In this document: positions 20,073-27,424 of the stretch, piece after piece
Numbering within the stretch: position 1 is the first letter of the stretch
How the letters are laid out: the number at the start of each line of letters is the position of its first letter
Assembly: GCF_030409875.1 (NCBI RefSeq)
Contig: NZ_JAUFQR010000001.1
Span: forward strand, 2,046,001 to 2,110,000
Length of the DNA: 64,000 nt
Direction of reading: 5' to 3'
DNA from: Chryseobacterium tructae
GTDB lineage: Bacteria; Bacteroidota; Bacteroidia; Flavobacteriales; Weeksellaceae
Made by a program: the position numbers and the translations under genes
The notes under the pieces: model-generated
Told to the model about the DNA's origin: nothing
The model's database searches: none
Seen by the model: only the letters and a program-made list of their open reading frames with translations

Positions 20073-20618
20073 ATGAAAAAAAAATATCTACTATCTCCAA
20101 AGTCAGTGTTATTATTATTTTTAATATTTGTAATCAGCATAATTTTATTAAATGTTTTTAAACAAGATATTCATAGAAAATACTTATCATTAATAAATTT
20201 TTTCTATGTAATTCCTTTGATACTTCTTTTCATATTTATAGGGACAAAAAACCTTAAGATTGCAAACTCTAAAAACGAAAAATTATTTACGATTATTCCA
20301 TTAGCAATAATTTGTATATTTATTTTATTATTTATTATTAGAATAATCTATATATTGTTAATAATACATACCCCCGCTAGCGCGAACATCATGCTCATGC
20401 TAATAATAACAAAAGTCATTGCAGACCAGAACCAGCAATGGCTTTTTTATATTGGTTTAGAAAATGGTTATATTCATCAGTATAAAGATCACCTGGGAAA
20501 TACCAGAGTGAGCTTTAGAAAAAACAGAGCAGGCGTTCTTGAAGTAACCGATACCAACAATTATTATCCTTTTGTATTAGGCCATATATCCTATATAATG
20601 ATGAGATGTTCTGATTAA
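20073..20618 (+). CDS. Membrane immunity candidate fused by read-through to palindrome and Rhs fragment (module 5)
   Basis: The first 100 or so residues form a small membrane protein with three hydrophobic segments (VLLLFLIFVISIILLNVF; FFYVIPLILLFIFIG; IIPLAIICIFILLFIIRI). After about 20370 the same frame runs through palindrome copy 6 (translated HTPASANIMLM), then the terminator hairpin, then an Rhs core piece ([16 protein letters not shown]) to a stop at 20616. The original stop codon of the immunity gene seems to be lost at the junction. Whether the chimera is made is unknown, since the terminator lies inside the frame. Confidence 0.55.
   Translation: MKKKYLLSPKSVLLLFLIFVISIILLNVFKQDIHRKYLSLINFFYVIPLILLFIFIGTKNLKIANSKNEKLFTIIPLAIICIFILLFIIRIIYILLIIHTPASANIMLMLIITKVIADQNQQWLFYIGLENGYIHQYKDHLGNTRVSFRKNRAGVLEVTDTNNYYPFVLGHISYIMMRCSD
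20371..20402 (+). repeat. Locus palindrome, copy 6 (module 5/6 junction)
   Basis: CCCCCGCTAGCGCGAACATC, then ATGCTCATGCT. It is followed by AATAACAAA and a terminator, as with copy 4. It lies inside the open frame of the preceding gene. Confidence 0.7.
20412..20448 (+). terminator. Strong hairpin terminator after palindrome copy 6
   Basis: An 11-bp stem (20412-20422 AAAGTCATTGC with 20434-20444 GCAATGGCTTT, one G-T pair) is followed by a run of T. Confidence 0.75.
20466..20591 (+). pseudogene. Rhs core fragment without tip (module 6)
   Basis: The frame reads [20 protein letters not shown] through [18 protein letters not shown] and then leaves the Rhs family. It starts at the same core position as module 4. 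The tip has been lost or replaced by unrelated sequence leading to the small peptide gene at 20760. Confidence 0.65.
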
Positions 20619-20759
20619 GTGTTTGATAATGTTTTGGTTTTATTTATATTCTGGCTTCAATTATTGTATTTTCAATCAAAAATATCTATATTGGTATTGT
20701 CAAATCAAAGCGAAATCCGAAAAGTAAATAAAGTAGGAAAAAATCAAAAAAAATATATT

Positions 20760-20900
20760 ATGAAAAACTTAAGAAAACTTTCAAAAAAAGAATTGAAAAC
20801 AGTTCAGGGAGGTATCCCGATGTGTCTTTCAGGGTATTTCTGGTGTTCATTTGTGAAAAAGTGTATTCCGGTAGGGTCACCATGCGGACTGATTGACTAA
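20760..20900 (+). CDS. Bacteriocin-like peptide with double-glycine leader
   Basis: The product has 46 residues and starts at ATG 20760; the longer in-frame extension from 20619 is not needed. The leader MKNLRKLSKKELKTVQGG has the hydrophobic spacing (L, L, L, V) and GG end of peptides cut by ABC-transporter C39 peptidases. The mature part of 28 residues has four cysteines (IPMC, FWC, KKC, SPC), which could form two disulfides. Such peptides are common in Chryseobacterium as bacteriocin-like proteins of unknown activity. No transporter or modifying enzyme is in this window. A hairpin follows. Confidence 0.75.
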   Translation: MKNLRKLSKKELKTVQGGIPMCLSGYFWCSFVKKCIPVGSPCGLID

Positions 20901-20923
20901 TCTGATGGATGAAAATAATGTAA

Positions 20924-20957
20924 AAACAGACTATCTCAGAAATGGGATAGCCTGTTT
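20924..20957 (+). terminator. Hairpin after the bacteriocin-like gene
   Basis: AAACAG-A-CTATC pairs with GATAG-C-CTGTTT, 11 pairs with one mismatch, loop TCAGAAATGG. It is followed by an AT-rich tail without a strong T run. Confidence 0.55.
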
Positions 20958-21012
20958 ATATATTACCAGATCTATATCTGGAATTCAATTCACATTTTTA
21001 GTGGATGATTTC

Positions 21013-21041
21013 TCCTGCTGGTATGGGCATAATGCTCGTGC
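21013..21041 (+). repeat. Locus palindrome, degenerate copy 7
   Basis: TCCTGCTGGTATGGGCATAA then TGCTCGTGC. The right arm and flank (GCTCGTGCTTTCAATAACAAA) match copies 4 and 6; the left arm has decayed. Confidence 0.5.
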
Positions 21042-21064
21042 TTTCAATAACAAAAACACCCCAC

Positions 21065-21088
21065 AAAAATCATAAAACCAGGATTTTT
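21065..21088 (+). terminator. Hairpin after palindrome copy 7
   Basis: AAAAATC pairs with GATTTTT across CATAAAACCAG-type loop sequence. Its position after AATAACAAA is the same as in copies 4 and 6. Confidence 0.45.
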
Positions 21089-21093
21089 ATCTC

Positions 21094-21130
21094 TCCCGCT
21101 AGCGCATTCTATGACTTTTATAGCTCGTCT
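21094..21130 (+). repeat. Locus palindrome, degenerate copy 8 (right edge of locus)
   Basis: CCCGCTAGCGCATTCTATGA then CTTTTATAGCTCGTCT. It keeps CCCGCTAGCGC and AGCTCGT but has a longer loop. It is the last copy seen. Confidence 0.45.
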
Positions 21131-21195
21131 ATATTTTTATTAAAGACGTCCGCTATACAAAGTCTATCACTTTGAGCCATAATCATAATAACACC

Positions 21196-21264
21196 ATGAT
21201 TAAACTTTTAGGTGCCCTTTGTCTTTCTGTAATTCCACTAATTTACTCTTTAATGAATCTTTGA
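21196..21264 (+). pseudogene. Possible cut-off start of a secreted protein gene
   Basis: A 22-codon frame reads MIKLLGALCLSVIPLIYSLM then NL and stop. It looks like a signal peptide with nothing after it and overlaps the 3' end of the convergent gene at 21243. It could be the stump of a gene truncated when the locus edge was formed, or chance. Confidence 0.25.
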
Positions 21265-23096
21265 GATATTATATTTCCTTTACGATCTTTTGCTGTAATG
21301 ATATATAGTCCCTGGGGTAAATGAGCAACATTCACTTTTTCTTTTGTGGAAGAGGCGTTCATATATTTACCATCCATAGTATATATTGAAATATCTGATA
21401 TTGCTTCTGAAAAGTAGATATAATCTTTTGCTGGATTCGGATAAATTTTCAAAGTAGTTTTGTCGGTAATATCATGCACTCCAAGTACAAGAGGGAAAAT
21501 CACTTCATAGGCACCAAGATTAGGTATTCCGGTGCGGGTTGCGCCTGTACAGTCTGTAACAGGAGCACCAGAAATAGTACCTGCAGATCTGCAAATACTA
21601 TTGTTAAGTAATGCCAAACCATCATCATTGGTCAGTGGGATTCCATCTGCTCCAAGTGGGTTGGCCGGATTACCGAAACCTGGGTTTTGACCAAAAATAT
21701 TTCCCTGAGCATTAGATCCTAAGGAATTAAAATTTCCAACGGTATACATCGTACTCTGAAGCTGTAGCAGGTTATTAGAGAAACTCACTTGTGAAGAGTT
21801 TTTATTATTATAAAAGTCTGAGCTTACTGTATTGTTGAATCCTCCTTTTTTATTATCCCAGAAAATATTATTTTTAAACGTACAGGAGCCTACAGCAGTG
21901 AAAACTCCGCCTCCTTCGTTATTGCTATTGATAGAATTGCTATAAATGGTATTATTAACTATTGTATGGGTTCCGGCTGATAAATACATTCCACCACCAG
22001 AAGTGCTTGATCTATTCTTATATATAATATTATTGCTTAAGTTATTATTACCCGACAGTAATATTCCTCCTCCCACGCCCAGCGCAGTATTTTCGTATAT
22101 AGCATTATTAAATATAGTATTGTTTCCATAATTAAGGTAGATGCCACCTCCTCCGTTATGGTCTGTGGTATTATGATGGATAATGTTATTGTTGATAGTA
22201 CTGGTGCCGCTTGTTACATATATTCCTCCACCTTCACCCCAAACTTTATTGTCATAAACCTTGTTTCCGCTAATAGTATTGGTACTGTAGTAGGTTGAAA
22301 GTCCAGCTCCTGTACTCGCTGTATTATTTCGAATGATATTATCTGAAATGATAATGGAATTATTAGTGTATGAGTAAATAGCACCCCCTCCAAGAGCTTT
22401 GTTGTTGTAAAATGTATTAGAGGAAATTGTAATATTGCTGTTGTTCATAGAGTGGACTCCGGCACCATTATTTCCGGCTTCATTGTCATAGAAAATATTA
22501 TTACTGATAATACTCTTTCCATAGCAGGCATAAATACCTCCTCCATACCATCGGAAAATACTCTTCCCATTTACTTCCATCCCCCCTGAAGAGCTGTCAG
22601 CATTTCCTCCTGTGATTGAAAATCCATCAATAGTAACCCCTAAAGTACCATCTGAAGCAACAACAACATGATAGCAATTATCATCTTTAGAACCTAGGAC
22701 ACCAAGATCGCCACTGAGAATCGTTGTATTGATATTGGGATTACGCTGAGTGAATAGGGTTTCAGTTCCTGAAAATCCACCATAAATTTTAATTCCATCT
22801 TTTACAAAAAAAGTATAATCTCTGGAGTTTAAAACGGTAGCTCCACCCAAAATTGTCCCTATTGCTCCTTGAGGAAGTGAATTCGGAATGTAAGTACCTG
22901 AAGCAATCCAGATTTCATCCCCTGCAACACTTTCATTAATAACAGCCTGAAGATCATTCCCGGCACTAGCCCAAGACGTATAAGGGGCAGCTCCTGTCGT
23001 ATTGGAAATATTGACATATCGTATGGTAGCTTGTAGAGTATTGAATGATGAGGCAGCTATCGTAGATACCATCAATAATTTATAAAATTTCTTCAT
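21243..23096 (-). CDS. T9SS-sorted right-handed beta-helix surface protein
   Basis: ATG 23096 begins a signal peptide (MKKFYKLLMVSTIAASS); the upstream in-frame start at 23129 is unlikely. An N-terminal DUF1565-like part (RYVNISNTTGAAPYTSWASA, LQAVINESVAGDEIWIASGTY) leads into about twelve parallel beta-helix units with NNIIYDN, GGGIYV and NNTIYSN motifs (about residues 200-430). A non-repeat stretch follows, then a T9SS type A sorting domain (LKIYPNPAKDYIYFSE ... GLYIITAKDRKGNIISQRFIK). It is probably a secreted or surface adhesin or polysaccharide-binding protein; no lyase catalytic motif is evident. It is convergent with the toxin locus. Confidence 0.8.
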   Translation of the reverse strand: MKKFYKLLMVSTIAASSFNTLQATIRYVNISNTTGAAPYTSWASAGNDLQAVINESVAGDEIWIASGTYIPNSLPQGAIGTILGGATVLNSRDYTFFVKDGIKIYGGFSGTETLFTQRNPNINTTILSGDLGVLGSKDDNCYHVVVASDGTLGVTIDGFSITGGNADSSSGGMEVNGKSIFRWYGGGIYACYGKSIISNNIFYDNEAGNNGAGVHSMNNSNITISSNTFYNNKALGGGAIYSYTNNSIIISDNIIRNNTASTGAGLSTYYSTNTISGNKVYDNKVWGEGGGIYVTSGTSTINNNIIHHNTTDHNGGGGIYLNYGNNTIFNNAIYENTALGVGGGILLSGNNNLSNNIIYKNRSSTSGGGMYLSAGTHTIVNNTIYSNSINSNNEGGGVFTAVGSCTFKNNIFWDNKKGGFNNTVSSDFYNNKNSSQVSFSNNLLQLQSTMYTVGNFNSLGSNAQGNIFGQNPGFGNPANPLGADGIPLTNDDGLALLNNSICRSAGTISGAPVTDCTGATRTGIPNLGAYEVIFPLVLGVHDITDKTTLKIYPNPAKDYIYFSEAISDISIYTMDGKYMNASSTKEKVNVAHLPQGLYIITAKDRKGNIISQRFIKE

Positions 23097-23330
23097 AGTT
23101 AGTTTTCTGAATAGTTTTTTGGATTGCAAATATAAGATTTTGTTTTAAGGTTATAGATTCAGACTCACTTCACATGAACAATATTGACCTCAAAACAAAT
23201 ATAATAAACGATCCAAAAATCCAAAAGAGATTCCCTATTTACAGCACAAAAAACTGATATTATTAACCACTGTCTCACAAATCCTTTCAAACCCATAAAA
23301 AAAACCATAAAAAAATCATAAATCCTACAT

Positions 23331-23361
23331 TTTTATCTCTCACCGAAAAACCGTATTTTTG
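23331..23361 (+). promoter_or_regulatory. Probable promoter of purB
   Basis: TATTTTTG (23354-23361) fits the -7 element TAnnTTTG, 24 bases before the ATG. The -33 region has only TTTT, not TTG. Confidence 0.45.
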
Positions 23362-23385
23362 TACATCTAAAAAGTAAAAGAACGA

Positions 23386-24813
23386 ATGAATTCCTACAAA
23401 AATCCATTGGAAGAGCGCTATTCCAGTGAAGAAATGTTATTTAATTTCTCACACAATAACAAATTCCGTACCTGGAGAAAGCTTTGGATCGCTTTAGCAG
23501 AGATCGAAAAAGACTTAGGGCTGGAAATTACAGACGAGCAAATCGCTGAATTAAAGGCTAATGCTGAAAATATCGATTTCGATAAAGCAGCAGAATACGA
23601 AAAGAAATTCCGTCATGATGTAATGGCTCACGTTCACACGTATGGGGATGTAGCACCTTCAGCAAAAGGAATTATTCACTTGGGAGCTACTTCAGCTTTT
23701 GTAGGAGACAACACAGACTTAATTCAAATCCGTGACGGACTTTTAATCCTGAAGAAAAAGTTGGTGAACGTAATGAAGAACTTAGCAGACTTTGCAATTC
23801 AGTACAAAGACCTTCCCACATTAGGATTTACACACTTTCAACCAGCACAATTAACAACAGTTGGAAAAAGAGCAACCCTTTGGTTACAGAGTTTGGTTCT
23901 TGATATTGAAGAATTAGATTTCTTCCTAGAAACACTACGTTTCAGAGGAGTGAAAGGGACTACAGGAACTGCTGCAAGTTTCCTTGAACTGTTCAATGGA
24001 GATTATTCTAAAGTAAAACACTTAGATAAAGAACTTTCAAAAAGATTCGGATTCGAAAAAGTTTTCGGAGTTTCCGGACAGACTTACGATAGAAAAATTG
24101 ATGCTAAAGTAGTTGCTTTATTAGGAAATATCGCTCAATCAGCACATAAATTCACCAACGATTTACGTTTACTTCAAAACCTTAAGGAAATTGAAGAACC
24201 ATTCGAGAAAAACCAGATCGGTTCATCGGCAATGGCGTACAAGCGTAACCCAATGAGAAGTGAAAGAATTGGAGCATTGGCAAAATACGTAATGTCTCTA
24301 ACGACAAGTTCTGCAATGGTAGCTTCTACACAATGGTTTGAAAGAACATTGGATGACTCTGCCAACAAGAGATTAACGATTCCTCAGGCATTCCTTGCTG
24401 TTGATGCGATCCTATTAATCTGGAACAATATTATGAACGGAATCGTAGTATATCCGAACAGAATCAACAAACACATCGAAGAAGAACTTCCTTTCATGGC
24501 AACAGAATACATCATCATGGAAGAAGTGAAAGCTGGAGGTGACCGTCAGGAAATTCACGAAGTAATCAGAGTTCATTCTATGGAAGCTTCCAAGAAAGTA
24601 AAGGAAGAAGGAAAAGAAAACGACCTGATCGAAAGAATCTTAAACGATGATTCTTTAAAATTAGATAAATCAAAATTAAAAGAAGTTTTAGATCCGAAGA
24701 ACTTTATCGGGTTCGCACCGATTCAGACAGAAGAATTTGTCAAAAATGAAGTGCAGCCGATTATAGACCAGAATAAAGACTTGATAGGATTAGAAGCTGA
24801 TCTTAAAGTATAA
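23386..24813 (+). CDS. purB: Adenylosuccinate lyase
   Basis: This 475-residue enzyme cleaves adenylosuccinate to AMP and fumarate and SAICAR to AICAR plus fumarate in purine synthesis. The fumarase/aspartase signature GSSAMAYKRNPM is at residues 279-290. HLGATS, TLGFTHFQPAQLTT and SGQTYDRK are also at expected places. The length is normal for the Bacteroidota type. It stands alone, about 4 kb upstream of purL, and ends in a strong terminator. Confidence 0.95.
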   Translation: MNSYKNPLEERYSSEEMLFNFSHNNKFRTWRKLWIALAEIEKDLGLEITDEQIAELKANAENIDFDKAAEYEKKFRHDVMAHVHTYGDVAPSAKGIIHLGATSAFVGDNTDLIQIRDGLLILKKKLVNVMKNLADFAIQYKDLPTLGFTHFQPAQLTTVGKRATLWLQSLVLDIEELDFFLETLRFRGVKGTTGTAASFLELFNGDYSKVKHLDKELSKRFGFEKVFGVSGQTYDRKIDAKVVALLGNIAQSAHKFTNDLRLLQNLKEIEEPFEKNQIGSSAMAYKRNPMRSERIGALAKYVMSLTTSSAMVASTQWFERTLDDSANKRLTIPQAFLAVDAILLIWNNIMNGIVVYPNRINKHIEEELPFMATEYIIMEEVKAGGDRQEIHEVIRVHSMEASKKVKEEGKENDLIERILNDDSLKLDKSKLKEVLDPKNFIGFAPIQTEEFVKNEVQPIIDQNKDLIGLEADLKV

Positions 24814-24819
24814 AACAAT

Positions 24820-24846
24820 ATGCAGCCTTTTGGGCTGCATTTTTTA
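24820..24846 (+). terminator. purB terminator
   Basis: ATGCAGCC pairs with GGCTGCAT across TTTT, followed by a T-rich tail. It lies just before the next gene's ATG at 24860. Confidence 0.85.
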
Positions 24847-24859
24847 TTTTAAACCAACC

Positions 24860-25834
24860 ATGAACAAAGCCCTTTTACTCATTTCAGTAATCCCTGTACT
24901 TGCTTTCTCTCAGGAGAAGGAAGTTTTAAGATATTTTAAAACCAAAGAATCCTTAGTTGGGGTGAAAAACAACAAAGGAGATATTATCGTCCCTGCACAA
25001 TTTAAAATTTACTCAGATCTTGAAGATGGGGATCTGGTAGAAGGAGAGACAATTCTTTTTGACGGTGAGAAAAAAGGCGAGAGGTCTCAAAAAAATACCT
25101 GGGGATATGTTTATGACCGAAAAGGAAATTTTCTTTACACCCCATTCTTATATGATAATGGCCCTGACTATTTTATAGAAGGAGTAAGGCGTTTCGTTAA
25201 AAACGGAAAGATCGGTTTTGTAGATAGAAACGGAAAAATAGTTATTGAACCCAAACATGATTTTGTTAACCATTTTACGTATGGATATGCTCAATTTTGT
25301 GATGGATGTAAAAGAAATAATGAAGGTGGCTATATAAAAGTACCAGGTGAGAAATGGGGAATGATGAATGCAAAAGGAGAAACGGTGAAGCCTCTGACAA
25401 CATACTCAGAAAATGATGTGAAAATTGTTGGGAAATATTACCCATATCCTTTTCAATACAACGAGAAAGAAAAAAAGATTCTTCAGTTTTTTGATAAACA
25501 GAATGCACTGCTATCAGATCTTTATTATGTAAATCAGTACAATAAAATCCCTGAAAAAGAAAAAAAACTATTTTTTGAAATTGTAGAAAAGCCAAAAGAA
25601 AACTTTCCTTATTATCAGGTCAACACATACGATTATACAAAGTACGGTTTGGGGATGCTCTACCGTTTTAAATTTTTGGCTTCAGAAGATGGAAAGAGTT
25701 TTTATGCCATAAAAGCGGGTAATGAGAAAGAGTTTCCTTTCGAAAATTGGCTGAAAGAAGAAATAAAACAAGCTGAACAATTTCAAAAAGAACATCCTGA
25801 TAACCCGAACAAATTCAAAAATAACCAGAATTAA
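24860..25834 (+). CDS. Secreted WG-repeat-like protein
   Basis: The ATG at 24860 gives a signal peptide (MNKALLLISVIPVLAFSQ); the earlier in-frame start at 24830 lies within the purB terminator. The protein of 324 residues has WG-repeat-like units (LVGVKNNKGDIIVPAQF, WGYVYDRKGNF, IGFVDRNGKIVIEPKHDF, WGMMNAKGE), each ending before a hydrophobic turn. WG repeats are thought to mediate binding; no function is assigned. Its stop is five bases before the next gene. A decayed copy of its 3' end lies at 27290-27421. Confidence 0.75.
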   Translation: MNKALLLISVIPVLAFSQEKEVLRYFKTKESLVGVKNNKGDIIVPAQFKIYSDLEDGDLVEGETILFDGEKKGERSQKNTWGYVYDRKGNFLYTPFLYDNGPDYFIEGVRRFVKNGKIGFVDRNGKIVIEPKHDFVNHFTYGYAQFCDGCKRNNEGGYIKVPGEKWGMMNAKGETVKPLTTYSENDVKIVGKYYPYPFQYNEKEKKILQFFDKQNALLSDLYYVNQYNKIPEKEKKLFFEIVEKPKENFPYYQVNTYDYTKYGLGMLYRFKFLASEDGKSFYAIKAGNEKEFPFENWLKEEIKQAEQFQKEHPDNPNKFKNNQN

Positions 25835-25839
25835 ACTTA

Positions 25840-27267
25840 ATGAGAAAAAATATCCTTGTATTTATTTTTGCCGTGGTGTCTGTAATGAACCATGCACAAA
25901 GTGAGAAAAAAGTGTATTCAAGCATAGATGCTGCAGCTCAGAAAGTTGCCGCAGAATCTAAGGCATACTCAGTTTCTGTTGGGGTTATAAAAGATGGAAA
26001 AATCTACACCAAACATTTTGGTGAAATAGATAAAGGAAAAGGGAATAAAGCAAACGATAATACTTATTTCGCCATAGCTTCTATTACTAAGCTTTTTACG
26101 GGGCAGTTATTAGCTAAGGCCGTTCTGGAAGGGAAAGTAAATCTTGATGATGATGTAAGAAAATATCTGAAAGGGTCATATCCAAACTTAGAATATGATG
26201 GAACTCCTATCAAAGTTCGAAACTTAATTTCTTATGAAACTGCTTTGCCCAGAAACCTTCCTATTGATGATGAGCTCAGAAAAAACATGAACGATGAGAC
26301 CCCTTTTCTTTATGAGAAGCTCAATGACGGATATACCAAAGAAGACTTTAAAAAAGACCTGGCTACTGTAAAGCTAGATATGAAACCAGGGACAAAATAT
26401 AAGTACAGTAATTTAAGCCTTGAATTGACAGGTCTTATGCTGGAAAATATGTACGGAAAAAGTTATGAAACCCTTTTAAAAGAAAATATCTTTTCAAAAA
26501 CCGGGATGGATCATACCAAACTGGAACTTGATAAAAATGAAAAACAGGCCAATGGATATCATGAAAACGGTCGTCTGATGCCGGTTTCAACAAGTCTTTT
26601 ATGGGGAGCAGGAGGTTCTAAAACCGAATCTACCATGGGAGATATGATGAAATTCTTAAAAGAAGAACTGGATTCAAAAAATAAAATAGTTCAGGAATCT
26701 CAAAGAAATGTTGATAATAGCAAAGAAGCCTGGTATGGATATTTTTGGGATAAATATTGGATTACGGAACATGGCAAAAGAGGATTTAAACATGGTGGAT
26801 CTTATGGGATAAACAGCCTGTTTACAGTATTTCCCGATTTGAATCTCGGAGTATGCATCATTGTAAATGTTACCGGAGCGGAAACATTTACCCCACTTTA
26901 TAACGGCACAAGCAGCTTAGTAGATGATCTTATTTCAACTTCAGATAAAAAACAAGTATATGGATATACTGTGAAGGGTGATAAAGTTGTTTTCTCCTAT
27001 ACCCATCCTGTAAATTCAGATGCAAGTCTTCTTCATACGGTCTCAGTAGCAGGAAGTTTTAATGATTGGAATGCTGAAAATAAAGAATACCAGATGGTGA
27101 AAAAGGATAAAAGCCACTATGAATTGGAAATTCCAATATCTCGTTTTGAGAAAGGGAAAACCTATTCTTTTAGATTGGTATTAAATAAAGAAGAATGGAT
27201 AGGAGCTTCTAAAAAAACATCCAATAATGATGGTACCAAAGATAATAATCTGACATTAGTATTGTAA
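25840..27267 (+). CDS. Exported serine hydrolase (class C beta-lactamase-like) with glycogen-binding-type C-terminus, copy 1
   Basis: The product has 475 residues with a signal peptide (MRKNILVFIFAVVSVMNHAQ). The beta-lactamase/transpeptidase-like fold shows S81-I-T-K84 (nucleophile and base), Y189-S-N and H318-G-G. The C-terminal 100 residues (LLHTVSVAGSFNDWNAENKE, YSFRLVLNKEEW) look like an AMPK/CBM48 glycogen-binding fold. Such proteins are usually esterases or peptidases, not resistance enzymes. It is about 80 percent identical by eye to the next gene. It probably shares transcription with the WG-repeat gene. Confidence 0.85.
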   Translation: MRKNILVFIFAVVSVMNHAQSEKKVYSSIDAAAQKVAAESKAYSVSVGVIKDGKIYTKHFGEIDKGKGNKANDNTYFAIASITKLFTGQLLAKAVLEGKVNLDDDVRKYLKGSYPNLEYDGTPIKVRNLISYETALPRNLPIDDELRKNMNDETPFLYEKLNDGYTKEDFKKDLATVKLDMKPGTKYKYSNLSLELTGLMLENMYGKSYETLLKENIFSKTGMDHTKLELDKNEKQANGYHENGRLMPVSTSLLWGAGGSKTESTMGDMMKFLKEELDSKNKIVQESQRNVDNSKEAWYGYFWDKYWITEHGKRGFKHGGSYGINSLFTVFPDLNLGVCIIVNVTGAETFTPLYNGTSSLVDDLISTSDKKQVYGYTVKGDKVVFSYTHPVNSDASLLHTVSVAGSFNDWNAENKEYQMVKKDKSHYELEIPISRFEKGKTYSFRLVLNKEEWIGASKKTSNNDGTKDNNLTLVL

Positions 27268-27289
27268 GAAAAAGATGGAGGAGAAAGTA

Positions 27290-27421
27290 TCAGAAGTTTG
27301 GGATTTTATAAACGATGAAAATGAAATGATTTCTTTCAAAAGATAGCGGTAAGAAGAAATAAGACAAACCGGAAAATATTTAAAAAAAACATCCTGATAA
27401 CCCAACAAATTCATCAATAAT
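27290..27421 (+). pseudogene. Decayed duplicate of the WG-repeat gene 3' end
   Basis: Bases 27330-27421 align with the end of the WG-repeat gene (about 25735-25834): AAGAAGAAATAA, ACATCCTGATAACCC and ACAAATTC occur in the same order and spacing. The frame is broken. It shows that the unit duplicated to make the second hydrolase gene began within the WG-repeat gene. Confidence 0.65.
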
Positions 27422-27424
27422 ACC

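Noticed and set aside
20893..21075. 60-codon ORF MTNLMDENNVKTDYLRNG after the bacteriocin-like gene
   Set aside because: It overlaps the peptide gene, a hairpin and palindrome copy 7, and its residues read like non-coding DNA.
12976..21130. CRISPR array made of the palindromic repeats
   Set aside because: Copies are 0.1 to 2.8 kb apart, in both orientations, with genes between them; there are no cas genes.
3856..21130. Type VI secretion Rhs locus
   Set aside because: No VgrG, PAAR, Hcp or EagR-like gene is present, and the large proteins carry Sec signal peptides.
21946..22131. Plus-strand ORF opposite the beta-helix protein
   Set aside because: It is a shadow of the repeated beta-helix coding strand.
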